This document shows positions 33,594 to 42,394 of a stretch of DNA of 64,000 nucleotides, one piece after another (the first letter of the stretch is position 1; each line of letters starts with the position of its first letter). The translations under genes and the position numbers were made by a program. This DNA comes from DATAPE01 sp034667525 (GTDB lineage Bacteria; Actinomycetota; CADDZG01; WHSQ01), in assembly GCA_034667525.1 (NCBI GenBank), contig JAXDJO010000016.1, forward strand, positions 41,352 to 105,351, written 5' to 3'. Under the pieces are notes generated by a model. It ran no database searches and was not told the DNA's origin. It saw only the letters and a list, made by a program, of their open reading frames with translations.

Positions 33594-36274
33594 TGCCCGA
33601 AGAGTTCGTGAACGTCACTATCAACGGCGCACAGATGCAGGCGGAGAAGGGCCGCATGCTGATCGATGTCGCCGAAGAGATGGGGATCTTCGTTCCCCGC
33701 TTCTGCTACCACCCGGGCATGAAATCGGTTGCCGTATGTCGCATGTGCCTTGTCCAGATCGAGGGTCAGCGCAAGCTGCTTCCCGCGTGCGCGACCCCGG
33801 TCGATAACGAGATGAAGGTGAACACCGTGGACGAAGGAGCGGTCGACGCTCAGCGCGGGATGCTCGAATTTCTTCTCATCAACCACCCGCTCGACTGCCC
33901 CATCTGCGATCGAGGTGGCGAGTGTCCCCTGCAGGACCAGACTTACAGGCACGGGCCCGGAGCATCCCGCTACGTGGAGCCCAAGCGAACCTACGAGAAA
34001 GCGCTCGAGATCTCCGACCTGGTGGTCCTCGACCGCGAGCGTTGCGTCCTCTGCTGGCGCTGCGTACGTTTCTGCGACGAGATCTCCGGCGATCGCTTCA
34101 TCCAGCTCGTGGACCGAGGGCCGGGCACCCAGATATTGACGTTCAGCGACGAGCCCTTCAATAGTTATTTCTCGGGCAACACGATCCAGATCTGTCCTGT
34201 GGGCGCGTTGACATCCTTGCCTTATCGATTCGCGTCCCGGCCCTGGGATCTGCAAACCGCGCCCAGCGTCTGCGCTTACTGCTCGGTCGGTTGCCCCATC
34301 ACGAACGAATCTCGTTCCGGCCAGCTGGTTCGTTGTCAGGCGCTGCCGAACGAGAATGTGAACGACTTCTGGATCTGCGACAAGGGCCGGTTCGGATACC
34401 ACTACGTCTCGTCGGAGGAGCGGCTCGAGACGCCACTTGTTCGCAAGGACAATGAGTTCGTCCCTGCCTCTTGGGGTGAGGCATTGCAGACCGCGGCGGA
34501 GAAGCTCGGCGGCAAAGGGCGCGTCGGAGTGATCGCCGGGGGACATCTCACCACGGAGGATGCGTTTGCGGTATCGAAGCTGGCCCGTTCGGTGATCGGC
34601 ACTCCACACGTGGATTCGCGCATCCAGGATTCGGGTGCTCCTTACGAGCTCTTCCGTTCGGCAGGTGGGGTCGCCGGATCGACTGCAACCCTGAACGACC
34701 TCGAGAACGCGAAGACGGTCTGGTGGGTAGGGCCCGATCCCAAAGAAGCGCTGCCGGTGCTATTCCTCAGATTGCGCAAGGCGGTGCTCGATCGCGGGGC
34801 GCACCTCACGGTGGTCTCCCCCCGACGCATATCGCTGGACGAGTTCGCCGACCGCGTGGTCAGGACCTCCGACAGCCTGACGCCCCCGGCCGCGATCGCG
34901 GAGCAATCGCGCGTCGCGCCGGAGGGTCCCGCCGTGGTTTGTTGGGGACCCGCGTGCCCAGGGAAGGACGAGACCGAGACGGTGCGGGCTGTGATCGAGC
35001 TCGCTCGGGCCCACGACGCGAAGATCCTGGTCTGTCCTCCCCATGCAGGTTCCCAGGGACTGCTCGATATGGGCGTGCACCCACTGATGGAGGCCGGCTA
35101 CGCTGACGCCGCGACGCCGGGCAAGGACACGCGCGCCATCCTGGAGGCTGCCGTCGCCGGTGAGATCGACACGCTTCTGCTGGTGGGGGCCGATCCGATC
35201 GCCGATTTTCCCGATGCCGCCTTGGCGCAGCGAGCCCTCGAAAGCAAGGTCTTCTCGATCGTCGTCGAGTTGTTCCCCACCGAGACCGCCCTGCGGGCCG
35301 ACATCGTGTTGCCGGCCGCGGCCTATGCCGAACGGGACGGGACCTTCACGAACCTCGAACGGCGACTGCAGAAGCTCGAACGTCTGATGACTCCTCCCGG
35401 CGCGGCGCGCGACCCATGGAAGATCTGCGCCAGCCTCGCCCAGGTGATGGGTCAGGAGTGGAAGTGGCACGATCTCGACAACGTCTGGGACGACATCCGA
35501 AGGTTCGTGCCCACGCACGCAGGGGTGCGGCTCGAGGCCCTCAGTCAGCAGGCGCCCGCGCCCGCTCCGTTCTACGAGCCCGCTCTCGGTGTCGACCAGG
35601 GAACCGCTTCGGGCGCGATGGGGGGGCCGGGCGGCCCCTATCCGAAGGGACACCGCGGGGGCGCGCCGTTCCAAACCGGCCAGAATTGGCCTCTCTCGTG
35701 GGAGCTGCGTGCCTTCGAAGCCAAGCAGCGGGCGGGGTTCGTACCCGCGCTTCCTGAGGGGGTACCGGCTGCGCCTGCGGGCGGCACCGCAGGAGAAGCT
35801 CGGCGGCCAGCCTCATCAACAGGCGGACCCGAAGGGCGGGTCGATGGGGAGGAAGCCTCTGCAGGAGGCGTCCCAGCCGCAGGCTGGGCCGACTCCGAAG
35901 CCCGCGACGGAGCATCGGGCCCGCCCGCAGGATCCGCCGGTAGGCACGTTGATGCCGACGCAGGTCTCTCTTCGTTCGTTCTCTATTCGGGGCGCTTGAT
36001 CTACGACGAGGGGGCGATGGTTCGGCGGACTGCTGCTCTACGGGGGATACAACGCAAGGCGTTCGTGGAGATGAACGAGTACGACGCCAAGCGACTCGAG
36101 GTTGCGGATGGAGATGAGGTCGTCGTGGGGGGCAATGGCTTCGAAGCGCGGCTTCGAGTTGTTGTCGCCGACATCGCCGAGGGGGCCGTCTTCGTTCCTT
36201 ACGATCAGGAGGGGCTCAGGGCCAATCGATTGATGGGCGGCATCGATCCGGTTGTTGAGGTGACGCGGACTTGA
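33593..36274 (+). CDS. nuoG: NADH-quinone oxidoreductase subunit G (complex I-1) with Ala/Gly-rich insertion
   Basis: The 893-residue protein has the N-terminal [2Fe-2S] motif (CYHPGMKSVAVCRMC), the HX3CX2CX5C site (HPLDCPICDRGGEC), the [4Fe-4S] motif CVLCWRCVRFC...CPVGAL, and the N7-type set CAYCSVGC plus a later cysteine in WICDKG. A molybdopterin-oxidoreductase-like domain and a beta domain at the C-terminus follow. Residues about 720-800 are a low-complexity insertion; part of it shares a DNA cassette with the second nuoI. Confidence 0.95.
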   Translation: MPEEFVNVTINGAQMQAEKGRMLIDVAEEMGIFVPRFCYHPGMKSVAVCRMCLVQIEGQRKLLPACATPVDNEMKVNTVDEGAVDAQRGMLEFLLINHPLDCPICDRGGECPLQDQTYRHGPGASRYVEPKRTYEKALEISDLVVLDRERCVLCWRCVRFCDEISGDRFIQLVDRGPGTQILTFSDEPFNSYFSGNTIQICPVGALTSLPYRFASRPWDLQTAPSVCAYCSVGCPITNESRSGQLVRCQALPNENVNDFWICDKGRFGYHYVSSEERLETPLVRKDNEFVPASWGEALQTAAEKLGGKGRVGVIAGGHLTTEDAFAVSKLARSVIGTPHVDSRIQDSGAPYELFRSAGGVAGSTATLNDLENAKTVWWVGPDPKEALPVLFLRLRKAVLDRGAHLTVVSPRRISLDEFADRVVRTSDSLTPPAAIAEQSRVAPEGPAVVCWGPACPGKDETETVRAVIELARAHDAKILVCPPHAGSQGLLDMGVHPLMEAGYADAATPGKDTRAILEAAVAGEIDTLLLVGADPIADFPDAALAQRALESKVFSIVVELFPTETALRADIVLPAAAYAERDGTFTNLERRLQKLERLMTPPGAARDPWKICASLAQVMGQEWKWHDLDNVWDDIRRFVPTHAGVRLEALSQQAPAPAPFYEPALGVDQGTASGAMGGPGGPYPKGHRGGAPFQTGQNWPLSWELRAFEAKQRAGFVPALPEGVPAAPAGGTAGEARRPASSTGGPEGRVDGEEASAGGVPAAGWADSEARDGASGPPAGSAGRHVDADAGLSSFVLYSGRLIYDEGAMVRRTAALRGIQRKAFVEMNEYDAKRLEVADGDEVVVGGNGFEARLRVVVADIAEGAVFVPYDQEGLRANRLMGGIDPVVEVTRT
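35848..35914 (+). repeat. Linker cassette shared with second nuoI (copy A)
   Basis: GGAGGAAGCCTCTGCAGG and CCGAAGCCCGCGACGGAGCA lie 47 bases apart (start to start) here and at 49981-50047. By hand, 54 of 67 bases match. Both copies use the same reading frame (EEASAGG...EARDGA). Confidence 0.7.
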
Positions 36275-37485
36275 GCTCGATCGTCACTGCCCTGGTCGTC
36301 ATCTCGCTGATCAAGGTCGTTGTGGCGTTCGTTGCGCTGCTCGTGGTCACCATGGTCGTGGTGTGGGCCGAGCGCAAAGTGCTCGCCGACATGCAATCGA
36401 GGGTGGGGCCCGATCGATGGGGGCCGTGGGGCTTGGCGCAGACGCTGGCAGATGGCGTGAAGCTCTTCTTTAAGGAGAACTTCAGGCCGATCACCGCAGA
36501 CAAGTGGGCATATGCCATCGCCCCGATCATGACCATGGTGCCTGCGTTCCTGGCGTTCGCAGTGGTGCCCGTGGGGGCCCCCGTCACCGTCGCCCACCAC
36601 CACGTGAGCCTCATCGTGAGCGACCTGAACATCGGCGTCCTTTACTTCCTCGCTATGGGTTCCCTGGGCGTCTACGGGATCGTGCTTGCCGGGTGGGCGT
36701 CGGGGTCGAAGTACCCGTTGCTCGGAGGTATCCGCTCAACCGCGCAGCTCATCAGCTACGAGATCGCCCTGGGGCTGTCGCTGGTGCCGATCGCGTTGGT
36801 TTCGGGCAGCGTGTCGACAGTTCACATCGTGGCCGCGCAGGCAGGCACCATCCATAACGTGACCTTCTTCAACGGGATCCCGGTGCTGGAACAGGTCTCT
36901 CACGTCTTTGAGTTCGTGCCTCGTTGGTACATCTGGTCGCAATGGCCGGCCTTTCTCATCTTCGTGATCGCGGGGATCGCCGAGACGAATCGCGCTCCCT
37001 TCGACCTTCCTGAAGCGGAGAGCGAGTTGGTTGCCGGCTACCACACGGAGTACTCCGGGATCCGATTTGCGATGTTCTTCCTAGGTGAATACATCCACAT
37101 GGTGGTGGTCGCCGCTATGGCGGTCACCTTGTTCTTTGGTGGATGGCAGGGGCCGATCTTTCATAACTTCCTGCCATGGATCTGGCCGCTCTTCTGGTTC
37201 TTGTTGAAGACGTCTCTCTTCGTCTATCTGTTCATCTGGGTGCGGGCTACGCTGCCCCGGTTGCGATACGACCGCCTTATGTGGCTCGGTTGGAAGCGGC
37301 TGATCCCCGCTGCTCTCTTGTGGATCATGGTCACGGCGGTGGTCAACACCAACGGCGTCTCGCGAGGCGTCCGCCTGGGCGTCTTCGCCGCGCTGTTCTT
37401 GATCGTCCTGGCGTGGGTAGGGCGAGGAGATCCACGGCTGACCCAGGCGGTGACCCCGCAGAGGAGGCTTCGTGGCGTTACCTGA
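36271..37485 (+). CDS. nuoH: NADH-quinone oxidoreductase subunit H (complex I-1)
   Basis: The 404-residue membrane protein starts at TTG in a TTGA overlap with nuoG. VVWAERKVLADMQSRVGPDRWGPWGLAQTLADGVKLFFKE and ETNRAPFDLPEAESELVAGYHTEYSG are NuoH signatures at the quinone tunnel. It carries about 40 residues more at the C-terminus than the second copy. Confidence 0.97.
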   Translation: MSSIVTALVVISLIKVVVAFVALLVVTMVVVWAERKVLADMQSRVGPDRWGPWGLAQTLADGVKLFFKENFRPITADKWAYAIAPIMTMVPAFLAFAVVPVGAPVTVAHHHVSLIVSDLNIGVLYFLAMGSLGVYGIVLAGWASGSKYPLLGGIRSTAQLISYEIALGLSLVPIALVSGSVSTVHIVAAQAGTIHNVTFFNGIPVLEQVSHVFEFVPRWYIWSQWPAFLIFVIAGIAETNRAPFDLPEAESELVAGYHTEYSGIRFAMFFLGEYIHMVVVAAMAVTLFFGGWQGPIFHNFLPWIWPLFWFLLKTSLFVYLFIWVRATLPRLRYDRLMWLGWKRLIPAALLWIMVTAVVNTNGVSRGVRLGVFAALFLIVLAWVGRGDPRLTQAVTPQRRLRGVT

Positions 37486-37975
37486 GATCTTCAACGGCAT
37501 GCGGATCGTCATCGAGAACACCTTCAAGCGCAAGGACACCGTCGCTTACCCGGAGGTCCGGCGACAACCGTTCCCTCGCTTCAAGGGACGTCACGTTCTG
37601 GACCGGCATCCAGACGGTCTCGAGAAGTGCATCGGATGCGAGCTGTGCGCAGGGGTGTGCCCGGCGGACGCTATCTATGTCGTCGGTGCAGAGAACAAAC
37701 CGGGAGCCCGCTTCTCGCCGGGTGAGCGATACGCGCAGATCTACCAGATCAACTATCTGCGTTGCATCTTCTGCGGGCTGTGCGTTGAAGCCTGCCCGAC
37801 AGAAGCGCTGCTGATGACGACGGAGTACGAGCTTTCAGGCAGCTCCCGTGAAGACCTCATCTACACCAAGGAGCAGCTCATCGTGGACGCGCCGATCGTG
37901 CGGCATTGGGAGACGAAGAAGGAGCTTCCTCCCGGACGCGACCTCGTGTGGGAACAGACGGGGGAGATCAGGTGA
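37472..37975 (+). CDS. nuoI: NADH-quinone oxidoreductase subunit I (complex I-1), 2x[4Fe-4S]
   Basis: The 167-residue protein has both cluster motifs, CIGCELCAGVCPADAI and CIFCGLCVEACPTEAL, carrying N6a and N6b. It starts at GTG, 14 bases inside nuoH. Unlike the second copy it has no long Ala/Pro tail. Confidence 0.97.
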   Translation: MALPEIFNGMRIVIENTFKRKDTVAYPEVRRQPFPRFKGRHVLDRHPDGLEKCIGCELCAGVCPADAIYVVGAENKPGARFSPGERYAQIYQINYLRCIFCGLCVEACPTEALLMTTEYELSGSSREDLIYTKEQLIVDAPIVRHWETKKELPPGRDLVWEQTGEIR

Positions 37976-38574
37976 GCCTGGCGGTCATCGTCTTCGGCGT
38001 GATGTTCATCGTCGCATTGGGCGCATCTCTTGCGATGCTCTTCTCGCCCAATGCCGTTCACGTCGCGCTCTTCCTGGTGGTTGCGCAGGTGGCGCTAGCC
38101 CTCGCGTTCCTTCTGCAGGGGGCCTATTTCGTTGCTGCGATGCAGATCATCGTCTACGCCGGCGCCATCATGGTGTTGTTCCTCTTCGTGATCATGCTTC
38201 TTGGGGTGGATAAGCGTGAAGCTTTGATCGAACCACTCCGGGGCCAGAGGCAGGTTGCTATCGGATTGGGGTTGCTCCTTGCCGCAGAGATCAGCTACTC
38301 GGTCCTGCGGGGTGTGCATCTGCTGGGGTTGGGAAACGGCGGTTCCGCCGCGCTCAACGCCATCAATCAGAATCCCGGAAACGTAAAAGCCATCGCTCGC
38401 CTGCTGTTCAGCCGCTACCTGCTGCCCTTCGAGGCCACGTCTGTGCTCCTGGTGGTAGCGATCGTGGGGGTGATGATGCTGGCGAGGCGGATCGATACGG
38501 CGGCGGGCCTGTTCGAGCCACGGCAACCGGCGGAGCCCTCCGCGCCGATCGAAGCAGAGCGCGAGGCTGTATGA
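37972..38574 (+). CDS. nuoJ: NADH-quinone oxidoreductase subunit J (complex I-1)
   Basis: GTG 37972 gives 200 residues, overlapping the nuoI stop. It has five hydrophobic segments; VAQVALALAFLLQGAYFVAAMQIIVYAGAIMVLFLFVIMLLG is the conserved NuoJ pi-bulge helix region. It ends with ATGA into nuoK. Confidence 0.95.
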   Translation: MSLAVIVFGVMFIVALGASLAMLFSPNAVHVALFLVVAQVALALAFLLQGAYFVAAMQIIVYAGAIMVLFLFVIMLLGVDKREALIEPLRGQRQVAIGLGLLLAAEISYSVLRGVHLLGLGNGGSAALNAINQNPGNVKAIARLLFSRYLLPFEATSVLLVVAIVGVMMLARRIDTAAGLFEPRQPAEPSAPIEAEREAV

Positions 38575-38879
38575 CCTCGGTTGCGCCCGGTTACTACCTC
38601 GTCCTGGCGGGCCTGATGTTCACGATCGGAGTCGTGGGCGTTCTCGTTCGGCGCAACGCCATCGTCATCTTCATGTTCGTCGAGCTCATGCTGAACGCGG
38701 TCAACCTGATCTTCGTCACGTTTGCCCGCATGCACGGCAACGTAGACGGTCAGATCCTGGTGTTCTTCGTGCTCGTGGTTGCGGCCGCGGAAGTGACCGT
38801 CGGTCTTGCCATTATCTTGATGATCGCTCGCCGCAGGAACAGCGCCGATGTTGATGGCGTTCACCTGCTCAGATGGTGA
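38571..38879 (+). CDS. nuoK: NADH-quinone oxidoreductase subunit K (complex I-1)
   Basis: The 102-residue, three-span antiporter-like subunit has the conserved membrane glutamates in FMFVELMLNAVNL and VVAAAEVTVGLAI. Confidence 0.96.
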   Translation: MTSVAPGYYLVLAGLMFTIGVVGVLVRRNAIVIFMFVELMLNAVNLIFVTFARMHGNVDGQILVFFVLVVAAAEVTVGLAIILMIARRRNSADVDGVHLLRW

Positions 38880-38888
38880 CCTGAACGG

Positions 38889-40883
38889 GTGACCCTGTAC
38901 CGCCAGTGCGCCTCCTGCCTTCCTCTGACGGGAGGCATGATCTTCTCCTGGTTCCTGAACCCGGGATGGCTGATCGCGTTCCCTCTACTGGGCGCCGTGC
39001 TGCTGCTCTTCTTTGGGAAGCGGATCGGAAGATTTGCGGGAGTTCTCGCCTCCGGCTTGCTCGGTCTCTCATTCGTTCTCGGGCTGGTCCTGTTTGGGGC
39101 GCAACTCGGCACGGCGGGTTCGCAGCGGACCGCCTACGTGCACCTGTTCGACTGGATCAGCGTCGGCAGCTTCCGCGTGGGAGCCGACCTCACCCTGGAT
39201 CAACTGTCGATAGTGATGGTTCTCGTCGTGACCGGTGTTGGGACGCTGATCCACATCTATTCCATCGGTTACATGGAAGGCGACCCCCGTTACCCCCGGT
39301 TCTTCTGCTACCTCAATCTCTTCGCCGCGCTCATGCTCACCCTCGTGCTGGCGGGAAACCTCCTCCTCCTGTATGTCGGCTGGGAAGGAGTGGGGCTCTG
39401 CTCGTTCCTTCTCATCGGTTTCTGGTTCGAGCGAGCGAAGGCGTCTAACGCCGCCAAGAAGGCCTTCCTCGTCAACCGTGTGGGTGACTTCGCCTTTTTG
39501 ATAGGGATCTTCGTGCTGGCCAAGGCCGCGTCGACCCTGTCGATCCCCGTCATCAACGCGCTAGCGGGTCCCGCTCCACCAGGTCCTGCCGCGCTGCTCC
39601 ATCAACCGCTGACGACGGGCATCGCCACGGTGGCGTCGCTGCTGTTGTTCGCGGGGGCCACCGGCAAGAGTGCGCAGATCCCGCTGTACATATGGCTGCC
39701 CGATGCCATGGAGGGGCCGACTCCCGTCTCCGCTCTGATCCACGCCGCCACGATGGTGACGGCAGGCGTGTACATGGTGGCGAGGCTCAGCCCTCTGTTC
39801 CAGCTGGGCAGCGCGCTGACGGTTGTGGCTTGGATCGGCGGGCTTACCGCGCTGTGGGCAGCATTGATGGCGTGCTTCGAGTTCGACATCAAGCGCGTCC
39901 TTGCCTACTCGACCATCTCGCAACTCGGTTACATGTTCCTGGCGAACGGCGTCCAGGGTTATTCGGCTGCGATGTTCCACCTCGTCACCCATGCGTTCTT
40001 CAAGGCGCTGATGTTCCTGGGGGCCGGCGCGGTCATGCACTCGCTGGCGGGCGAGACGGACATGCGCAAGATGGGAGGGCTGCGCAAGGCGATGCCGATA
40101 ACCGGCTACACGTTCCTCGTCGGCTGGCTCGCGATCTCCGGGGTCTTCCCCTTCGCCGGCTTCTGGTCGAAGGACGCGATCCTTGCGTCGGCGTGGCACC
40201 AGGGTCAATACGCGCTGTGGGCTATCGGAGTCGGCACGGCTCTGTTGACCGCGTTCTATATGTCGCGTCTTTACTTCCGGGTATTCGAGGGTCCTTTGCT
40301 GGTGCCGGACGGCGTCGAGGTTCATGACGGAAGGGTGCACGACGCGCCGATCACCATGGTGATCGCGCTCGTGCCGCTGGCATTCCTGTCCGTCGTGGGC
40401 GGCCTGCTCAACCTTCCGCCTTCCCTCACGCTCGAACATTTCCTGGAGCCGGTAGTGGGCCGCTCCGAGGTCCCGGCCGGTCTGACGCCGTGGTTCCTGG
40501 CGAGCCTGGCCCTTGTGGCGGGGCTGGCCGGCATCGCCATCGCCTACATGCTCTACATGCGCCCCGACGGGCAGACTCGGCGAGCGGCCCTGTATCCGCG
40601 CCTCAGGATTCCTATCGCCGCCGCAGCCAACAAGTTCTACGTGGATGAGCTGTACGGACGTGCCATCGTCCTGCCGGGGAAGGCTCTGGCGAGCTTCTCG
40701 GCGTACACGCTCGATGCCCGCGGCATAGACGGTCTGGTCAATGGAACCGGTGGCTTGATCGCGGCGATCTCAGATCGCGTTCGCAGGGTTCAGAGCGGTT
40801 ACGTCCGCAATTACGCGGCAACATTCCTCCTAGGCGTGGTGGTGTTGTTCTCCATCGTCGTAGTGAGGTTGGCCACCGGATGA
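38889..40883 (+). CDS. nuoL: NADH-quinone oxidoreductase subunit L (complex I-1)
   Basis: The 664-residue proton-pumping subunit has LLLYVGWEGVGLCSFLLIGFW, GKSAQIPLYIWLPDAMEGPTPVSALIHAATMVTAGVYM and the lateral helix near the C-terminus. The start is uncertain: GTG 38889 has no clear ribosome site, while ATG 38937 (MIFSWFLNPGW, closer to the family start) has GGAGG only one base upstream. Confidence 0.95.
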   Translation: MTLYRQCASCLPLTGGMIFSWFLNPGWLIAFPLLGAVLLLFFGKRIGRFAGVLASGLLGLSFVLGLVLFGAQLGTAGSQRTAYVHLFDWISVGSFRVGADLTLDQLSIVMVLVVTGVGTLIHIYSIGYMEGDPRYPRFFCYLNLFAALMLTLVLAGNLLLLYVGWEGVGLCSFLLIGFWFERAKASNAAKKAFLVNRVGDFAFLIGIFVLAKAASTLSIPVINALAGPAPPGPAALLHQPLTTGIATVASLLLFAGATGKSAQIPLYIWLPDAMEGPTPVSALIHAATMVTAGVYMVARLSPLFQLGSALTVVAWIGGLTALWAALMACFEFDIKRVLAYSTISQLGYMFLANGVQGYSAAMFHLVTHAFFKALMFLGAGAVMHSLAGETDMRKMGGLRKAMPITGYTFLVGWLAISGVFPFAGFWSKDAILASAWHQGQYALWAIGVGTALLTAFYMSRLYFRVFEGPLLVPDGVEVHDGRVHDAPITMVIALVPLAFLSVVGGLLNLPPSLTLEHFLEPVVGRSEVPAGLTPWFLASLALVAGLAGIAIAYMLYMRPDGQTRRAALYPRLRIPIAAAANKFYVDELYGRAIVLPGKALASFSAYTLDARGIDGLVNGTGGLIAAISDRVRRVQSGYVRNYAATFLLGVVVLFSIVVVRLATG

Positions 40884-42394
40884 GCGGTGCAGTTCTGCTG
40901 AACATCGTGATCTTTGTTCCGCTCGTCGGCGCCCTAGCCGTGGGCGTGCTTCCGAAAGACCGCATCGCACTGCCGCGCCTCACCGCGCTGGCGGTGTCGG
41001 TGATCACCTTCCTGCTCTCGGTCGTGCTTCTCATTCAGTTCAAGACTGGGGTGGCGGGCTTTCAATTCGTCTCGCACCGGCAATGGATCCCGCAGTTCGG
41101 CGTCGGCTACACAACGGGCATCGACGGCGTCAGCCTCTGGATGGTGATGCTGACCACGTTCCTTATGCCGCTCGGAGTGCTGGCCTCCTGGAGCATCACG
41201 TCCCGAGCGAAGCCTTACTTCGTGTTCTTGCTTGCTCTGGAAACGGGGATGCTCGGAGTGTTCTCCTCGATCGACATGTTCCTGTTCTACCTGTTTTGGG
41301 AAGTGGTGCTGATCCCGATGTATTTCCTGATCGGCATGTGGGGATACGAGCGTCGCATCTATGCCGCGATAAAGTTCCTTCTCTTCACGCTGGTCGGGTC
41401 TCTGTTGATGCTCGTAGCGATCCTGGCCCTCGCCTTCTCCGCTCAGGGTCATCTCACCTTCGATTACCGATCGCTGCTGGGTACTCCTCTGTCACTCAGC
41501 ACACAGCGTCTGCTGTTCCTCGGATTCTTCGCTTCTTTCGCGGTCAAGGTGCCGCTCGTTCCGCTGCATACGTGGCTACCCGATGCCCACACTGAAGCTC
41601 CCACCGCAGGTTCGGTGATGCTTGCCGGGGTTCTTTTGAAGATGGGTGCCTACGGTCTCATCCGCTTCGCCATCCCTCTGTTCCCGGACGCGGCGCGCGA
41701 ATTCGTACCGCTGATGATGACGCTGGCAATCGCAGGGATCGTCTACGGCGCGCTGGTTGCGATCGTGCAGCGCGACCTCAAGCGGTTGGTTGCCTATTCG
41801 TCCGTGGCCCACCTGGGGTTCATCGTGCTGGGGATCTTTGTGGGAACGATCCAGGGGATGAGCGGCGGCATTCTGCAGATGCTGAACCATGGACTGTCGA
41901 CCGGCGCCTTGTTCCTGCTGGTCGGTGCCATCTACGACCGCCGCCACACCCGCCAGATTGCAGACTTTGGAGGCCTCGCTCGTTCTATCCCGATCCTCGC
42001 GGGCATCTTCTTGTTCGTGCTGCTGTCCTCTATAGGTCTTCCGGGGCTGAACGGATTCGTCGGTGAGTTCCTGATCTTGGTCGGGACTTTCTTCCGCTAC
42101 AGGTGGTGGGTCGTTCCCGCCGCCTTCGGCATCGTTCTTGCGGCGATCTACCTGCTGTGGGCTTACCAGCGGGTGTTCCAAGGGGAGATCACGCGTGAAG
42201 AGAATCGAACCATGCGCGATATCGATGTAAGAGAAGTCGCCATGTTGGCGCCCGTGATTGCGCTCATCATCGTTATCGGCGTTTATCCCAAGCCGTTCCT
42301 CGACCGTATCGAGCCTTCCGCGGCCCGCGTGGTGCAAACACTCCGGCACGGCTCAGTCATCTCTCCCACCAGCAGCGTCTCGCAGGTGCCCTGA
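40880..42394 (+). CDS. nuoM: NADH-quinone oxidoreductase subunit M (complex I-1)
   Basis: The 504-residue antiporter-like subunit has FYLFWEVVLIPMYFLIGMWGYERR and VPLVPLHTWLPDAHTEAPTAGSVMLAGVLLKMGAYG, with the pump lysine and glutamate sites. It is coupled to nuoL by ATGA and to nuoN by TGATG. Confidence 0.97.
   Translation: MSGAVLLNIVIFVPLVGALAVGVLPKDRIALPRLTALAVSVITFLLSVVLLIQFKTGVAGFQFVSHRQWIPQFGVGYTTGIDGVSLWMVMLTTFLMPLGVLASWSITSRAKPYFVFLLALETGMLGVFSSIDMFLFYLFWEVVLIPMYFLIGMWGYERRIYAAIKFLLFTLVGSLLMLVAILALAFSAQGHLTFDYRSLLGTPLSLSTQRLLFLGFFASFAVKVPLVPLHTWLPDAHTEAPTAGSVMLAGVLLKMGAYGLIRFAIPLFPDAAREFVPLMMTLAIAGIVYGALVAIVQRDLKRLVAYSSVAHLGFIVLGIFVGTIQGMSGGILQMLNHGLSTGALFLLVGAIYDRRHTRQIADFGGLARSIPILAGIFLFVLLSSIGLPGLNGFVGEFLILVGTFFRYRWWVVPAAFGIVLAAIYLLWAYQRVFQGEITREENRTMRDIDVREVAMLAPVIALIIVIGVYPKPFLDRIEPSAARVVQTLRHGSVISPTSSVSQVP

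Noticed and set aside
32942..34609. 555-codon open frame antisense to nuoF and nuoG
   Set aside because: It opposes two clear complex I genes, has no recognisable domain, and long antisense frames are expected in GC-rich codon-biased DNA.
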